Shown here: piece by piece, positions 44,282-51,372 of the stretch
Layout of the letters: each line of letters opens with the position of its first letter
How positions within the stretch are numbered: the first letter of the stretch is position 1
Source: an uncultured Lachnospiraceae bacterium
GTDB taxonomy: Bacteria; Bacillota; Clostridia; Lachnospirales; Lachnospiraceae
Assembly: GCA_910588845.1 (NCBI GenBank)
Contig: CAJURU010000011.1
Coordinates: forward strand, 30,849 to 94,848
Direction of reading: 5' to 3'
Length of the DNA: 64,000 nt
The notes under the pieces: model-generated
Database searches by the model: none
Told to the model about the DNA's origin: nothing
Seen by the model: only the letters and a program-made list of their open reading frames with translations
Translations under genes and position numbers: made by a program

Positions 44282-44875
44282 ATGTCAAATGAAAGGATTA
44301 ACAAACAGCGTCGTAAGACGAAAGAGACAGAAATCAATCTTACGCTCAATTTAGATGGCAGTGGAGAAACACAGCTCGATACGGGAATTGGATTTTTTGA
44401 CCATATGTTGGATGGCTTTGCACGCCATGGGTTCTTCGACATGAAGGTTCAGGTAAAAGGTGACTTAATCGTTGATACCCACCATTCCATTGAAGATACC
44501 GGGATTGTGCTTGGAAAGGCGATTCGCTACGCGCTCAAAGATAAAAAAGGCATCAAACGTTATGGTAGCTGCATCTTGCCTATGGACGAGACATTAGTAT
44601 TGTGCGCCATTGATTTAAGCGGCAGGCCGTATTTTTCATTCGAGGGAGAGTTTACCACAGAGAGGGTGGGGTATATGGAGACAGAGATGGTCCGCGAATT
44701 TTTCTATGCCATCTCTTACAACGCAGGGATGAACTTACATATGAAAATTTTGTCGGGAACCAACAACCACCACATGATTGAGGGGCTTTTTAAAGCGTTC
44801 GGGCGCGCCCTGGATGAAGCCACCAGGAAAGATCCCCGCATCAGTGACGTTATGTCAACGAAAGGCAGTTTATAG
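44282..44875 (+). CDS. hisB: Imidazoleglycerol-phosphate dehydratase
   Basis: A 197-residue HisB, a manganese enzyme that dehydrates imidazole glycerol phosphate. The duplicated metal-binding motifs are intact: FDHMLDGFARHG, DTHHSIEDTGI and, in the second half, NNHHMIEGLFKAFGRAL. It is the monofunctional type without a histidinol-phosphatase domain. Its stop lies 8 nt before the hisIE gene. Confidence 0.97.
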   Translation: MSNERINKQRRKTKETEINLTLNLDGSGETQLDTGIGFFDHMLDGFARHGFFDMKVQVKGDLIVDTHHSIEDTGIVLGKAIRYALKDKKGIKRYGSCILPMDETLVLCAIDLSGRPYFSFEGEFTTERVGYMETEMVREFFYAISYNAGMNLHMKILSGTNNHHMIEGLFKAFGRALDEATRKDPRISDVMSTKGSL

Positions 44876-44883
44876 GTGACGCT

Positions 44884-46188
44884 ATGGAACACAAAAACTT
44901 AATTGCCACAATTTACTTAAAAGACGGAAACGCCGTAAAGGGACGTGGAGATTTTACAGTTGTCGGTGACTGGAAAGAATTGTCGAAATTATATAATGAG
45001 AGCGGAGTCGATAAGCTCTATGTGTTTGATTTATCACAGAATGACAAGGAGCATGATATTCATCTGGGTATCATTCGCAATCTGAGCCGGGATATTGAGA
45101 TTCCTGTTTATGGGGCAGGAAACATTAAGAAAATGGAGGACATCAAGAAGATTCTTTATGCTGGCTGCAAGGGCGCTATTCTGGACGGTTCCAGACATGA
45201 CATTACAGAGATGGTACAGGAAGCGGCGCAGCGTTTTGGCAAAGAAAAACTTCTTGTCTCCATGGAGACAGTGGACTTGATATTTAAACATAAAAAAGAG
45301 GCGGAAGAACATATCCACAAACTGGTAGTGCTCAATGAAAATATTGTGGAGGCATTGGCGAACATCACAAATCTTCCATTCAGCGTGATTGTCTCCGGTT
45401 ACGACAAAAAACAATGGACGGAAATTTTAAAACGCGACGCTGTGACAGGCATTGGCGGCAATTATGTCAGCAGCCCGGGTACAGATATCATGAACTTAAA
45501 GCGGAATCTGTCCGCTGAAGGCATACAGACAAGCAAATTTGTCTCTGCGATTCCCTGGTCAGAGTTTAAGTTGAATGGAGATGGCTTGATTCCGGTAGTT
45601 GTGCAGGAATACCAGACTTGTGAAGTGTTGATGCTTGCTTACATGAATGAGGAAGCATACAATATGACGCTTGCCTTGGGAAAGATGACTTATTACAGCA
45701 GAAGCCGGCAGGAACTTTGGATTAAAGGTGAGACTTCCGGGCATTATCAGTATGTGAAGTCATTAACAATTGACTGCGATAAGGACACCATTCTTGCCGC
45801 AGTTTCCCAGGTGGGCGCAGCCTGCCATACCGGGAATCCCACCTGCTTCTTCCAGGATCTGGTGAAAAAAGAATATATCAGCCGTAATCCGCTGAAAGTA
45901 TTTGAAAATATGTATGACACGATCACCGAGCGCAAAGAACATCCCAAGGAAGGCTCATATACGAATTACCTTTTTGACAAAGGGTTAGACAAGATATTAC
46001 AAAACATTGGGGAAGAAGCAACGGAGATTGTCATTGCAGCCAAGAATACGGAACCCGATGAAATTACTTACGAAATCTGTGATTTTGTCTATGATTTGGT
46101 TGTGATGATGGTGGAAACAGGTATTACCTGGGATGAGGTTGTGGAAGAGTTGAACCAACGGTATTTTTATAGTGGCAATAAGCAATAG
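44884..46188 (+). CDS. hisIE: HisA/HisF-like barrel fused to HisI and HisE
   Basis: A 434-residue three-part protein. Residues 1-225 form a HisA/HisF-like half-barrel repeat (IATIYLKDGNAVKGRGDF, VYGAGNIKKMEDIKKILYAG), 225-335 are the phosphoribosyl-AMP cyclohydrolase HisI (MTYYSRSRQELWIKGETSGH; Cys/His zinc residues in IDCDKDTIL and GAACHTGNPTC) and 340-434 the phosphoribosyl-ATP pyrophosphatase HisE (LQNIGEEATEIVIAAKN). The two catalytic aspartates of HisA/HisF are replaced: Tyr11 for the first and Glu128 for the second. The barrel is therefore probably not an active isomerase or cyclase. HisI and HisE look functional (steps 2 and 3). No hisA, hisF, hisH or hisC lies nearby. Confidence 0.88.
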   Translation: MEHKNLIATIYLKDGNAVKGRGDFTVVGDWKELSKLYNESGVDKLYVFDLSQNDKEHDIHLGIIRNLSRDIEIPVYGAGNIKKMEDIKKILYAGCKGAILDGSRHDITEMVQEAAQRFGKEKLLVSMETVDLIFKHKKEAEEHIHKLVVLNENIVEALANITNLPFSVIVSGYDKKQWTEILKRDAVTGIGGNYVSSPGTDIMNLKRNLSAEGIQTSKFVSAIPWSEFKLNGDGLIPVVVQEYQTCEVLMLAYMNEEAYNMTLALGKMTYYSRSRQELWIKGETSGHYQYVKSLTIDCDKDTILAAVSQVGAACHTGNPTCFFQDLVKKEYISRNPLKVFENMYDTITERKEHPKEGSYTNYLFDKGLDKILQNIGEEATEIVIAAKNTEPDEITYEICDFVYDLVVMMVETGITWDEVVEELNQRYFYSGNKQ

Positions 46189-46211
46189 TTTACATAAGAA
46201 AATTATGTAAA
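46189..46211 (+). terminator. Hairpin after the his operon
   Basis: TTTACATAA (46189-46197) and TTATGTAAA (46203-46211) form a perfect 9-bp AT-rich stem with a 5-nt loop, right at the hisIE stop. No T-run follows, so termination is uncertain. Confidence 0.35.
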
Positions 46212-46328
46212 TCATAATGCCGTGACGCAGCCTGAATAAGAATTGAAATTTTGAGAGAATTTGTAAAATTGGTATTTTTTCCTGCAAATACTACTAAAAT
46301 AGTACAAAGCTATTGAAGGAGTACTATA

Positions 46329-46676
46329 ATGGTAAAATCTATCGAAGAGAGCGCAAGGGAGCGCAGGAATTATGTGGAACAGGCGCGTGCCGCATTTGGA
46401 AACCAAGAGCAAGGGAATGTTTCGGAAACTGTGAGGACAGAGCCAGCCCAGGGAACTTCTACGTTTGGAATCCGGCTTGTGATTGCGATCCTCTTGTTTG
46501 CTTGTTTTGTGTACTGTGATCAGGAAAAGATAACGTATCAGGGTATTAGCGCGCAGGAAATCGTCAAACAAGTAGAGTGGAATCCTCTGCCCACAGAAAA
46601 GTTGGAAGAGCTTTTTGGGGATATCAGCATTTCCGGTGGAGCGGAAGAAAAACTACAGTCTGAACCAACAAAATAG
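46329..46676 (+). CDS. Single-pass membrane protein of unknown function
   Basis: A 115-residue protein I do not recognise. The N-terminal 45 residues are charged and polar (SARERRNYVEQARAAFG), followed by one membrane helix (FGIRLVIAILLFACFVYCD, about 47-65) and an acidic, Pro-containing outer segment (QEIVKQVEWNPLPTEKLEELF). The topology is probably N-in, C-out. It resembles in layout small divisome or sporulation anchors, but there is no motif to support that. The start has AAGGAG 8 nt upstream. It stands alone between the his operon and the accessory block. Confidence 0.65.
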   Translation: MVKSIEESARERRNYVEQARAAFGNQEQGNVSETVRTEPAQGTSTFGIRLVIAILLFACFVYCDQEKITYQGISAQEIVKQVEWNPLPTEKLEELFGDISISGGAEEKLQSEPTK

Positions 46677-46707
46677 CCATATGCCAAAATATTTTACAAC
46701 AATCTTT

Positions 46708-46754
46708 TTTACCCACTTGCAGGATTTAAGATAAAATTTATGTAAGTGGGTAAA
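46708..46754. repeat. 11-bp inverted repeat at the left edge of the accessory block
   Basis: TTTACCCACTT (46708-46718) is repeated as its exact complement at 46744-46754 with a 25-nt AT-rich loop. It lies between the stops of the convergent 115-residue gene and the winged-helix gene. It could be a bidirectional terminator, but no T-run follows on either strand; it could also mark the edge of the inserted block. No matching copy was seen at the right edge (52420-52499). Confidence 0.45.
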
Positions 46755-46761
46755 GTCTATT

Positions 46762-47361
46762 TCACTCGCACTCCTTTTTATTTTCCTGTTTTCGTAATAT
46801 TTCATATTTGTTGGCAATGTAATAGATAAATCCCTTCATTTCATTAGAATTTACACCCATAGAGAATAAATGGGCAGAAAATTGTTCTTTCGTATAATTT
46901 TTCTCAGAAGCAGAACAAATAAATTCCAGTAGTTCACAGCACAGTTCGGTAAAAAGAGGATCCCGATGGGTTATCTTTAAGGAGTTCTGCATATTATAGT
47001 CAGTAAGAGAACACAAAGGCTTTTCAAAAAAAATGTCAATAAAAAGGTATGCTCCATCAAAAGAATTCCTCAACAATCGTTCTAATACAGACACTAGTTC
47101 AGATTCCGCAGGCTTATCGGGATTTTTTCTTTCAAAAAGTAATTTCCTGCCGGAATCAGTGATTGAAAACAGCTTTTCTTTTCCGTGTCTTCTATATTGT
47201 ATAAGCGACTTTTGAGAAAGGCTATTTGTCCTTCCGGTCAAAGCGTTTCGCTTTATGTTTAAACTTCTGGCAATAACGGTGGAAGAGGCCTCTCCGAGAG
47301 AGGCTATCATCTCCAGTGTTTCCCAAGATTCCCTGGTCATATATTTCAGTCTACCTTTCAT
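46762..47361 (-). CDS. Winged-helix transcriptional regulator
   Basis: A 199-residue protein with an N-terminal winged helix-turn-helix (about 10-75): a helix-turn-helix SSTVIARSLNIKRNALTGRT and a basic wing YRRHGKEKLFSITDSGRKLL, the MarR/ArsR-like pattern where the wing ends TDxG. The C-terminal 120 residues are mostly helical with several Cys and no recognised ligand domain. Either ATG 47361 or ATG 47340 could be the start; neither has an excellent Shine-Dalgarno. It is divergent from the 64-codon gene and the large effector gene, so it is the natural candidate to repress the promoter at 47493. The AT-rich composition matches the accessory block, not its flanks. Confidence 0.75.
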   Translation of the reverse strand: MKGRLKYMTRESWETLEMIASLGEASSTVIARSLNIKRNALTGRTNSLSQKSLIQYRRHGKEKLFSITDSGRKLLFERKNPDKPAESELVSVLERLLRNSFDGAYLFIDIFFEKPLCSLTDYNMQNSLKITHRDPLFTELCCELLEFICSASEKNYTKEQFSAHLFSMGVNSNEMKGFIYYIANKYEILRKQENKKECE

Positions 47362-47492
47362 AAATCTTTTTTACATACTAACTATACAACTTTTTCTATC
47401 TAAAAGAAAGCGAAAAATATAATGAATCGTGAAATGAATTGTGAATTGATGCTGAAAAGATGTTGAATATGTGGAAAAAATTGCAGGAAAAC

Positions 47493-47521
47493 TTGCAAAA
47501 TGTTTCTTGGTGTGCTACAAT
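47493..47521 (+). promoter_or_regulatory. Promoter of the accessory block
   Basis: TTGCAA (47493-47498), a 17-bp spacer and TACAAT (47516-47521) form a near-consensus sigma-A promoter reading toward the 64-codon gene, the large HEMGH protein and the FRG protein. The start site would be near 47528. Confidence 0.65.
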
Positions 47522-47537
47522 GCATATGTAGCTGTAA

Positions 47538-47595
47538 TGCATAAATATTCGCATTTTGCGAAAGGCAATATACATGATAAATGAATATTTATGCA
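47538..47595 (+). promoter_or_regulatory. Perfect 13-bp inverted repeat in the leader of the accessory block
   Basis: TGCATAAATATTC (47538-47550) is matched by its exact complement at 47583-47595, separated by 32 nt that contain a small CGC-ATTTT-GCG hairpin. It begins about 10 nt after the predicted transcription start, so it can act as a regulator-binding site at DNA level or as a leader hairpin. The divergent winged-helix protein is the obvious candidate binder. The rest of the 313-bp gap (47362-47674) shows nothing else clear. Confidence 0.55.
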
Positions 47596-47674
47596 CAACC
47601 GTGTTTATACTCTTCTCATGGCATAATAAATTTAGCCTATGGAAGCGTATCATTGTGAAGTTGGGAGGGCGCCT

Positions 47675-47869
47675 ATGGATTTGGAATTAGATAGATCTCG
47701 ATTGGTTTACAATACTGCGAGCGGAAAGGAACATATGCCAACAAGATTCCGGGGGCAGCTGCCAATTAATCCCTTTTGGGATTTTTCAGATTTTGAAGAT
47801 GACATTGATGTCGACCCGGAATATGATGGACTGGACGAAGTTATCCGGATACAGAGAGAGAACTTGTGA
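47675..47869 (+). CDS. 64-residue acidic protein, first gene of the accessory block
   Basis: A small protein I do not recognise: MDLELDRSRLVYNTASGKEH, a short basic/aromatic stretch with RFRGQLPINPFWDF, then a strongly acidic C-terminus (DFEDDIDVDPEYDGLDEVI). GGGAGG lies 6 nt before ATG 47675; the open frame reaches back to 47639 but lacks a ribosome site. It sits between the promoter/inverted-repeat leader and a strong terminator, so it would be made more than the downstream large gene. An antidote, sensor or DNA-mimic role is possible but purely inferred. Confidence 0.6.
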   Translation: MDLELDRSRLVYNTASGKEHMPTRFRGQLPINPFWDFSDFEDDIDVDPEYDGLDEVIRIQRENL

Positions 47870-47874
47870 TAAGC

Positions 47875-47912
47875 CAGCGCATTTCAACATTAGTTGTATG
47901 CGCTGTTTTTTT
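47875..47912 (+). terminator. Intrinsic terminator/attenuator before the large HEMGH gene
   Basis: CAGCGCAT (47875-47882) pairs with ATGCGCTG (47898-47905), with an inner CAAC/GTTG stem, followed by TTTTTTT (47906-47912). It starts 5 nt after the stop of the 64-codon gene and lies 31 nt before the start of the large gene. No second promoter is visible between them, so the downstream genes seem to depend on read-through. Confidence 0.8.
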
Positions 47913-47943
47913 GAAAAAACTGACGAATGAGGGGGATGGGGGA

Positions 47944-50900
47944 ATGGGAAGATTTCTGCATATGCGATTTTTACGCAATCCAAGTATAAATATTTCTATG
48001 TTAAGGAAACGGCAAACATTAAAAAAATTTCTTTTCTTCGGGTATTTTGACCTACTTGATATCGAAGAAAGCGACAATATTCAAGATTGTGCGTTCGGCA
48101 ACAAACAAAGTGAATATTGTGAGGCATACCAGAGCCTGGGATTGATTCCTATTGAACCAAAGGAATCAGTAAGAATCAGGCAAAATCTTGTCATGGAATA
48201 TCCTATTTCGCATGGTGATAAAAAGCTGCCTTTTATTTCTGTTTTTCATTTGACTATGAATCCATTTTACTTTAAATATTCCAAGGAGGTTGACACTGCT
48301 TATCTGTTTGATAAAGTAAAGGAAGAAGTGAGAAAAGCATTTGATGCAAATAGAGACCATGTATTTTTTAACATATACCAAACAGTTAATGCCATAGATT
48401 TCTGTATTATTGTGGCAACACGAAATTTATCATATTCAGAAAGATTATCTAACAATTTAAAAAGGCTTACTTTCTCGTCTGGCAGCCAAAGCTATCTGTT
48501 GTTTACAGTTTATGAAAATATAGGGATTTACAAAGAATTCGACGAAGAACTGATAAAAGAATCTTTTTCAAATCAGCATGCGTTAATTACGCGTATAAGA
48601 GTGACGGATGATTTTTGGAACGGTCTTGAGGGCAATTACATACGCGAATGGGACACAAACTGCCGTTGCAGTATTTTGAGCGGGCGTTATCATTTTTCCG
48701 CCCGCATTGAAACGCCGGAAGAAATTTTGTCGACGCTGAAAGAGATCATCGCTTTTAAATTCGGAGAAACTATTGAAAATATTGGAGAAGAAGTGAATAT
48801 TGTCCGGCGGATGATAATGGAAGGGAAAGTTGAATACATAAACGAGAGAATTCTTTATAATAATGATCTGGCATATCATACTTTTTCCGGACCGTGCAAC
48901 CCATCGGTTTCTTTGCCGGTATATCAGCTGGATGATGAAGCGGTTTATACTTTGTTGGAAGACTTGCATAAACAAATAAATACGCTGGCCCCTATAGGAG
49001 ACTTAGCGGTATATTGGGAGAAGCTGGAAAATTTTTATTTCAATCTGAAAGAATTATCGGGAAACCCGGATACACATATTAGTTGCAAAATGTGCATGGA
49101 ATATTATGAAGCATTCTTAAACGGGTTTAAGATGATGCTGGAATTAGTAATGTCTACAGATAACAGACAAAGACGGGTATACCTGTTGGATGAGCTGATA
49201 AAACAGTTAAAAGTAGGGCTGCGCTATTTAATGCAGTTTTTGCATGTCATCTGCTCCATTAACACAACAACGTTCCATGCCCCGAAGTACGAAATGATAC
49301 AAGACATGAATGCAAGCCCTAAATTTGCGATCGCATATACACAATTTTTAAGGGAACATATGGAAAACTATCGGTTCTCCCGCATAAACGCAGACGAAAC
49401 AGAACTGTTTCCCTATTATATTCCACTCATTATACCCAAAATGACAGAGGTGGAAGAAAACTTTTTTATGACAATTCTCTGTGCGCAGGGGTTTACTGAC
49501 AATTGGCTCCAAGAAAGTGATGTATGGAAAAAACAAATTGCATCTAAAGCCAAAACACCGCTTTATGTAGTTTGTCAAAAATATAAGACTTTTGCCAATA
49601 TTTCGCATGTTTTGGTGCTTTCATTTCATGAGATGGGTCATTACTGCAATTATCTGACCCGCAAAAAAAGAAACAGCGACCTGTTGCAGATGGTAGTGAG
49701 ATGTTTGAGCGAGAGAATTATTCTTGCTTACAGGGATTCCAGAGAGGCGGAACATTTCCTGAATCGCACGGAAACGATACAGCAGAGCAGAATCAAACAT
49801 TTTAGGGCATTAAATGTCTTTTTGGAAAAAGAAATTTTTGATTATTTGCAGAGACAGACAAAAGAGTTTCAGAATGCGCCGGAAGAATTGTTTATCTGTT
49901 GTGTCATACAAAAAAGTGAAGCCCTGTTTTCACCAGAGCCATCTTTCCATGGAAAAAGTGCGTTGCGCCAAAAGGCGATTGATTTTGTCGTGGAAAAAAC
50001 AAGATATCACTTCGGAAATAAGGCTTTGGAAAAATTTACCCCAGATCGTGGAGATTCTTTTGATAATGTGGGGAAGCAGTTATGTAACATTGCTTTTGAG
50101 AACTGCAGTAAAGATATGGACAGGATATTAAACAAGTTCGGTTTACTGGAAGTAAGAATAAACGCGCTGGCAGGGGGAGGAAAAATCTACGCCCATTTTG
50201 GGAATTATATGGAATGTACGAAGCAGTTAGCTGAATGCGCTCTTATAAATCAAAAGATGCAGTTTTCAAAATTAAAGGGAGATTTGCTGGAATACTCAAA
50301 AGCTGCTACTGAGATCAAGAATAAAATTAAAGCAGTAAATCCTAAAGGTATTACAGACCATAATAAAGCGTACTGTTTCCAACGGTTGCTGGATTTGTAC
50401 ATAAAAACCTTTAATATACAAGAGCTTATTCATGAATATTGGACATTAAAAAAGGTTTTTTGGGATAATTCTGAAATATGTATGCCTTCCGTCAAGGATG
50501 GATGTGATGAAAAGAACAGGTTGGTACAAAATGTGTGCCAAAAGATGATGGAGTACTTAAGAAAAAGCAGCAGGGATTGCAATAACTCTGGGGAAAATAT
50601 ACTTGCCTCCTGGGAACGGCAGATGTTGGCAAGGCTTCAGCTGTCAACGAATATGGAAAAAGAACCTTTCTGTACCATGTTGAGCGAGTCTTTTTTTCGG
50701 GTTAAGAATATAGAAAGAGATATTTTATCTTTATCCAGAATTTACTCTGAAGGGTTTGCTGATTTATCAATGTGCAGGGAATTATCCCTCAATTTAAAGG
50801 AATATTTGACAGCGATAGCGAAATATGTAAAATATGAGGCAAAACAGGGCGATGATTTCCGTTTGTCTTCTATAACAATTGTGGTAATCGTAAAACTCCT

Positions 50901-51372
50901 TAAAAATAGGAATGGAAGAATTTTACTTAATGTGCATAAAAAGAGCACCGGTAGAAAACTTTTGAATCTTTTTGAAGAAGAAACCAAAAAATTTCTGAAG
51001 GAAACGCCAGAATATGCCGATAATAATTTTATCGGCAATCCCAATAATGAATTCGCTCAGAAATTCCAGGAACTGATTGCAGCTATCAAAGAGCGTATTC
51101 TGCCTATTTCAAGAAACACAATCGTGTTTCCTATGATAGAACGTATGGCAGAACACATAGATAGTTTTGGACAGATAGAAATTAATCAAGATATCCGATT
51201 TGTCAAAGATAGTCTGAATTATTGTTTTTTATCATCTTTCGGCAGTGGGGAACAAAATTTGGCAAACTGGAAAAGGGAAATTCAGCGTGCAGAAATTGTA
51301 TTTATGATGAAATACTATTACCAGAACAGAAAAAGGTATATGTCAGAAAGGGATTCCGATGATAAAAAGTGA
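47944..51372 (+). CDS. 1142-residue protein with HEMGH metallopeptidase motif
   Basis: A very large AT-rich gene for a protein of no family I recognise. The start at 47944 has a GGGGGATGGGGG purine run upstream; the frame is open from GTG 47866, but that stretch encodes the terminator hairpin. Visible features: an N-terminal alpha/beta region (about 25-270) with alternating hydrophobic strands such as FLFFGYFDLL and VFFNIYQT; a helical centre; HEMGH at residues 562-566 (49627-49641) inside the helix VLVLSFHEMGHYCNYLT, with Glu590 at a distance suitable for a third zinc ligand (gluzincin pattern); and a long helical C-terminal half. No signal peptide or membrane segment is seen, so it is cytosolic. 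The FRG gene overlaps its end by 14 nt. A toxic or defence protease is an inference. Confidence 0.75.
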   Translation: MGRFLHMRFLRNPSINISMLRKRQTLKKFLFFGYFDLLDIEESDNIQDCAFGNKQSEYCEAYQSLGLIPIEPKESVRIRQNLVMEYPISHGDKKLPFISVFHLTMNPFYFKYSKEVDTAYLFDKVKEEVRKAFDANRDHVFFNIYQTVNAIDFCIIVATRNLSYSERLSNNLKRLTFSSGSQSYLLFTVYENIGIYKEFDEELIKESFSNQHALITRIRVTDDFWNGLEGNYIREWDTNCRCSILSGRYHFSARIETPEEILSTLKEIIAFKFGETIENIGEEVNIVRRMIMEGKVEYINERILYNNDLAYHTFSGPCNPSVSLPVYQLDDEAVYTLLEDLHKQINTLAPIGDLAVYWEKLENFYFNLKELSGNPDTHISCKMCMEYYEAFLNGFKMMLELVMSTDNRQRRVYLLDELIKQLKVGLRYLMQFLHVICSINTTTFHAPKYEMIQDMNASPKFAIAYTQFLREHMENYRFSRINADETELFPYYIPLIIPKMTEVEENFFMTILCAQGFTDNWLQESDVWKKQIASKAKTPLYVVCQKYKTFANISHVLVLSFHEMGHYCNYLTRKKRNSDLLQMVVRCLSERIILAYRDSREAEHFLNRTETIQQSRIKHFRALNVFLEKEIFDYLQRQTKEFQNAPEELFICCVIQKSEALFSPEPSFHGKSALRQKAIDFVVEKTRYHFGNKALEKFTPDRGDSFDNVGKQLCNIAFENCSKDMDRILNKFGLLEVRINALAGGGKIYAHFGNYMECTKQLAECALINQKMQFSKLKGDLLEYSKAATEIKNKIKAVNPKGITDHNKAYCFQRLLDLYIKTFNIQELIHEYWTLKKVFWDNSEICMPSVKDGCDEKNRLVQNVCQKMMEYLRKSSRDCNNSGENILASWERQMLARLQLSTNMEKEPFCTMLSESFFRVKNIERDILSLSRIYSEGFADLSMCRELSLNLKEYLTAIAKYVKYEAKQGDDFRLSSITIVVIVKLLKNRNGRILLNVHKKSTGRKLLNLFEEETKKFLKETPEYADNNFIGNPNNEFAQKFQELIAAIKERILPISRNTIVFPMIERMAEHIDSFGQIEINQDIRFVKDSLNYCFLSSFGSGEQNLANWKREIQRAEIVFMMKYYYQNRKRYMSERDSDDKK

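Noticed and set aside
47866..47943. Extended N-terminus of the large HEMGH protein from GTG 47866
   Set aside because: This stretch is the terminator hairpin and its T-run; ATG 47944 has the purine-rich ribosome site.
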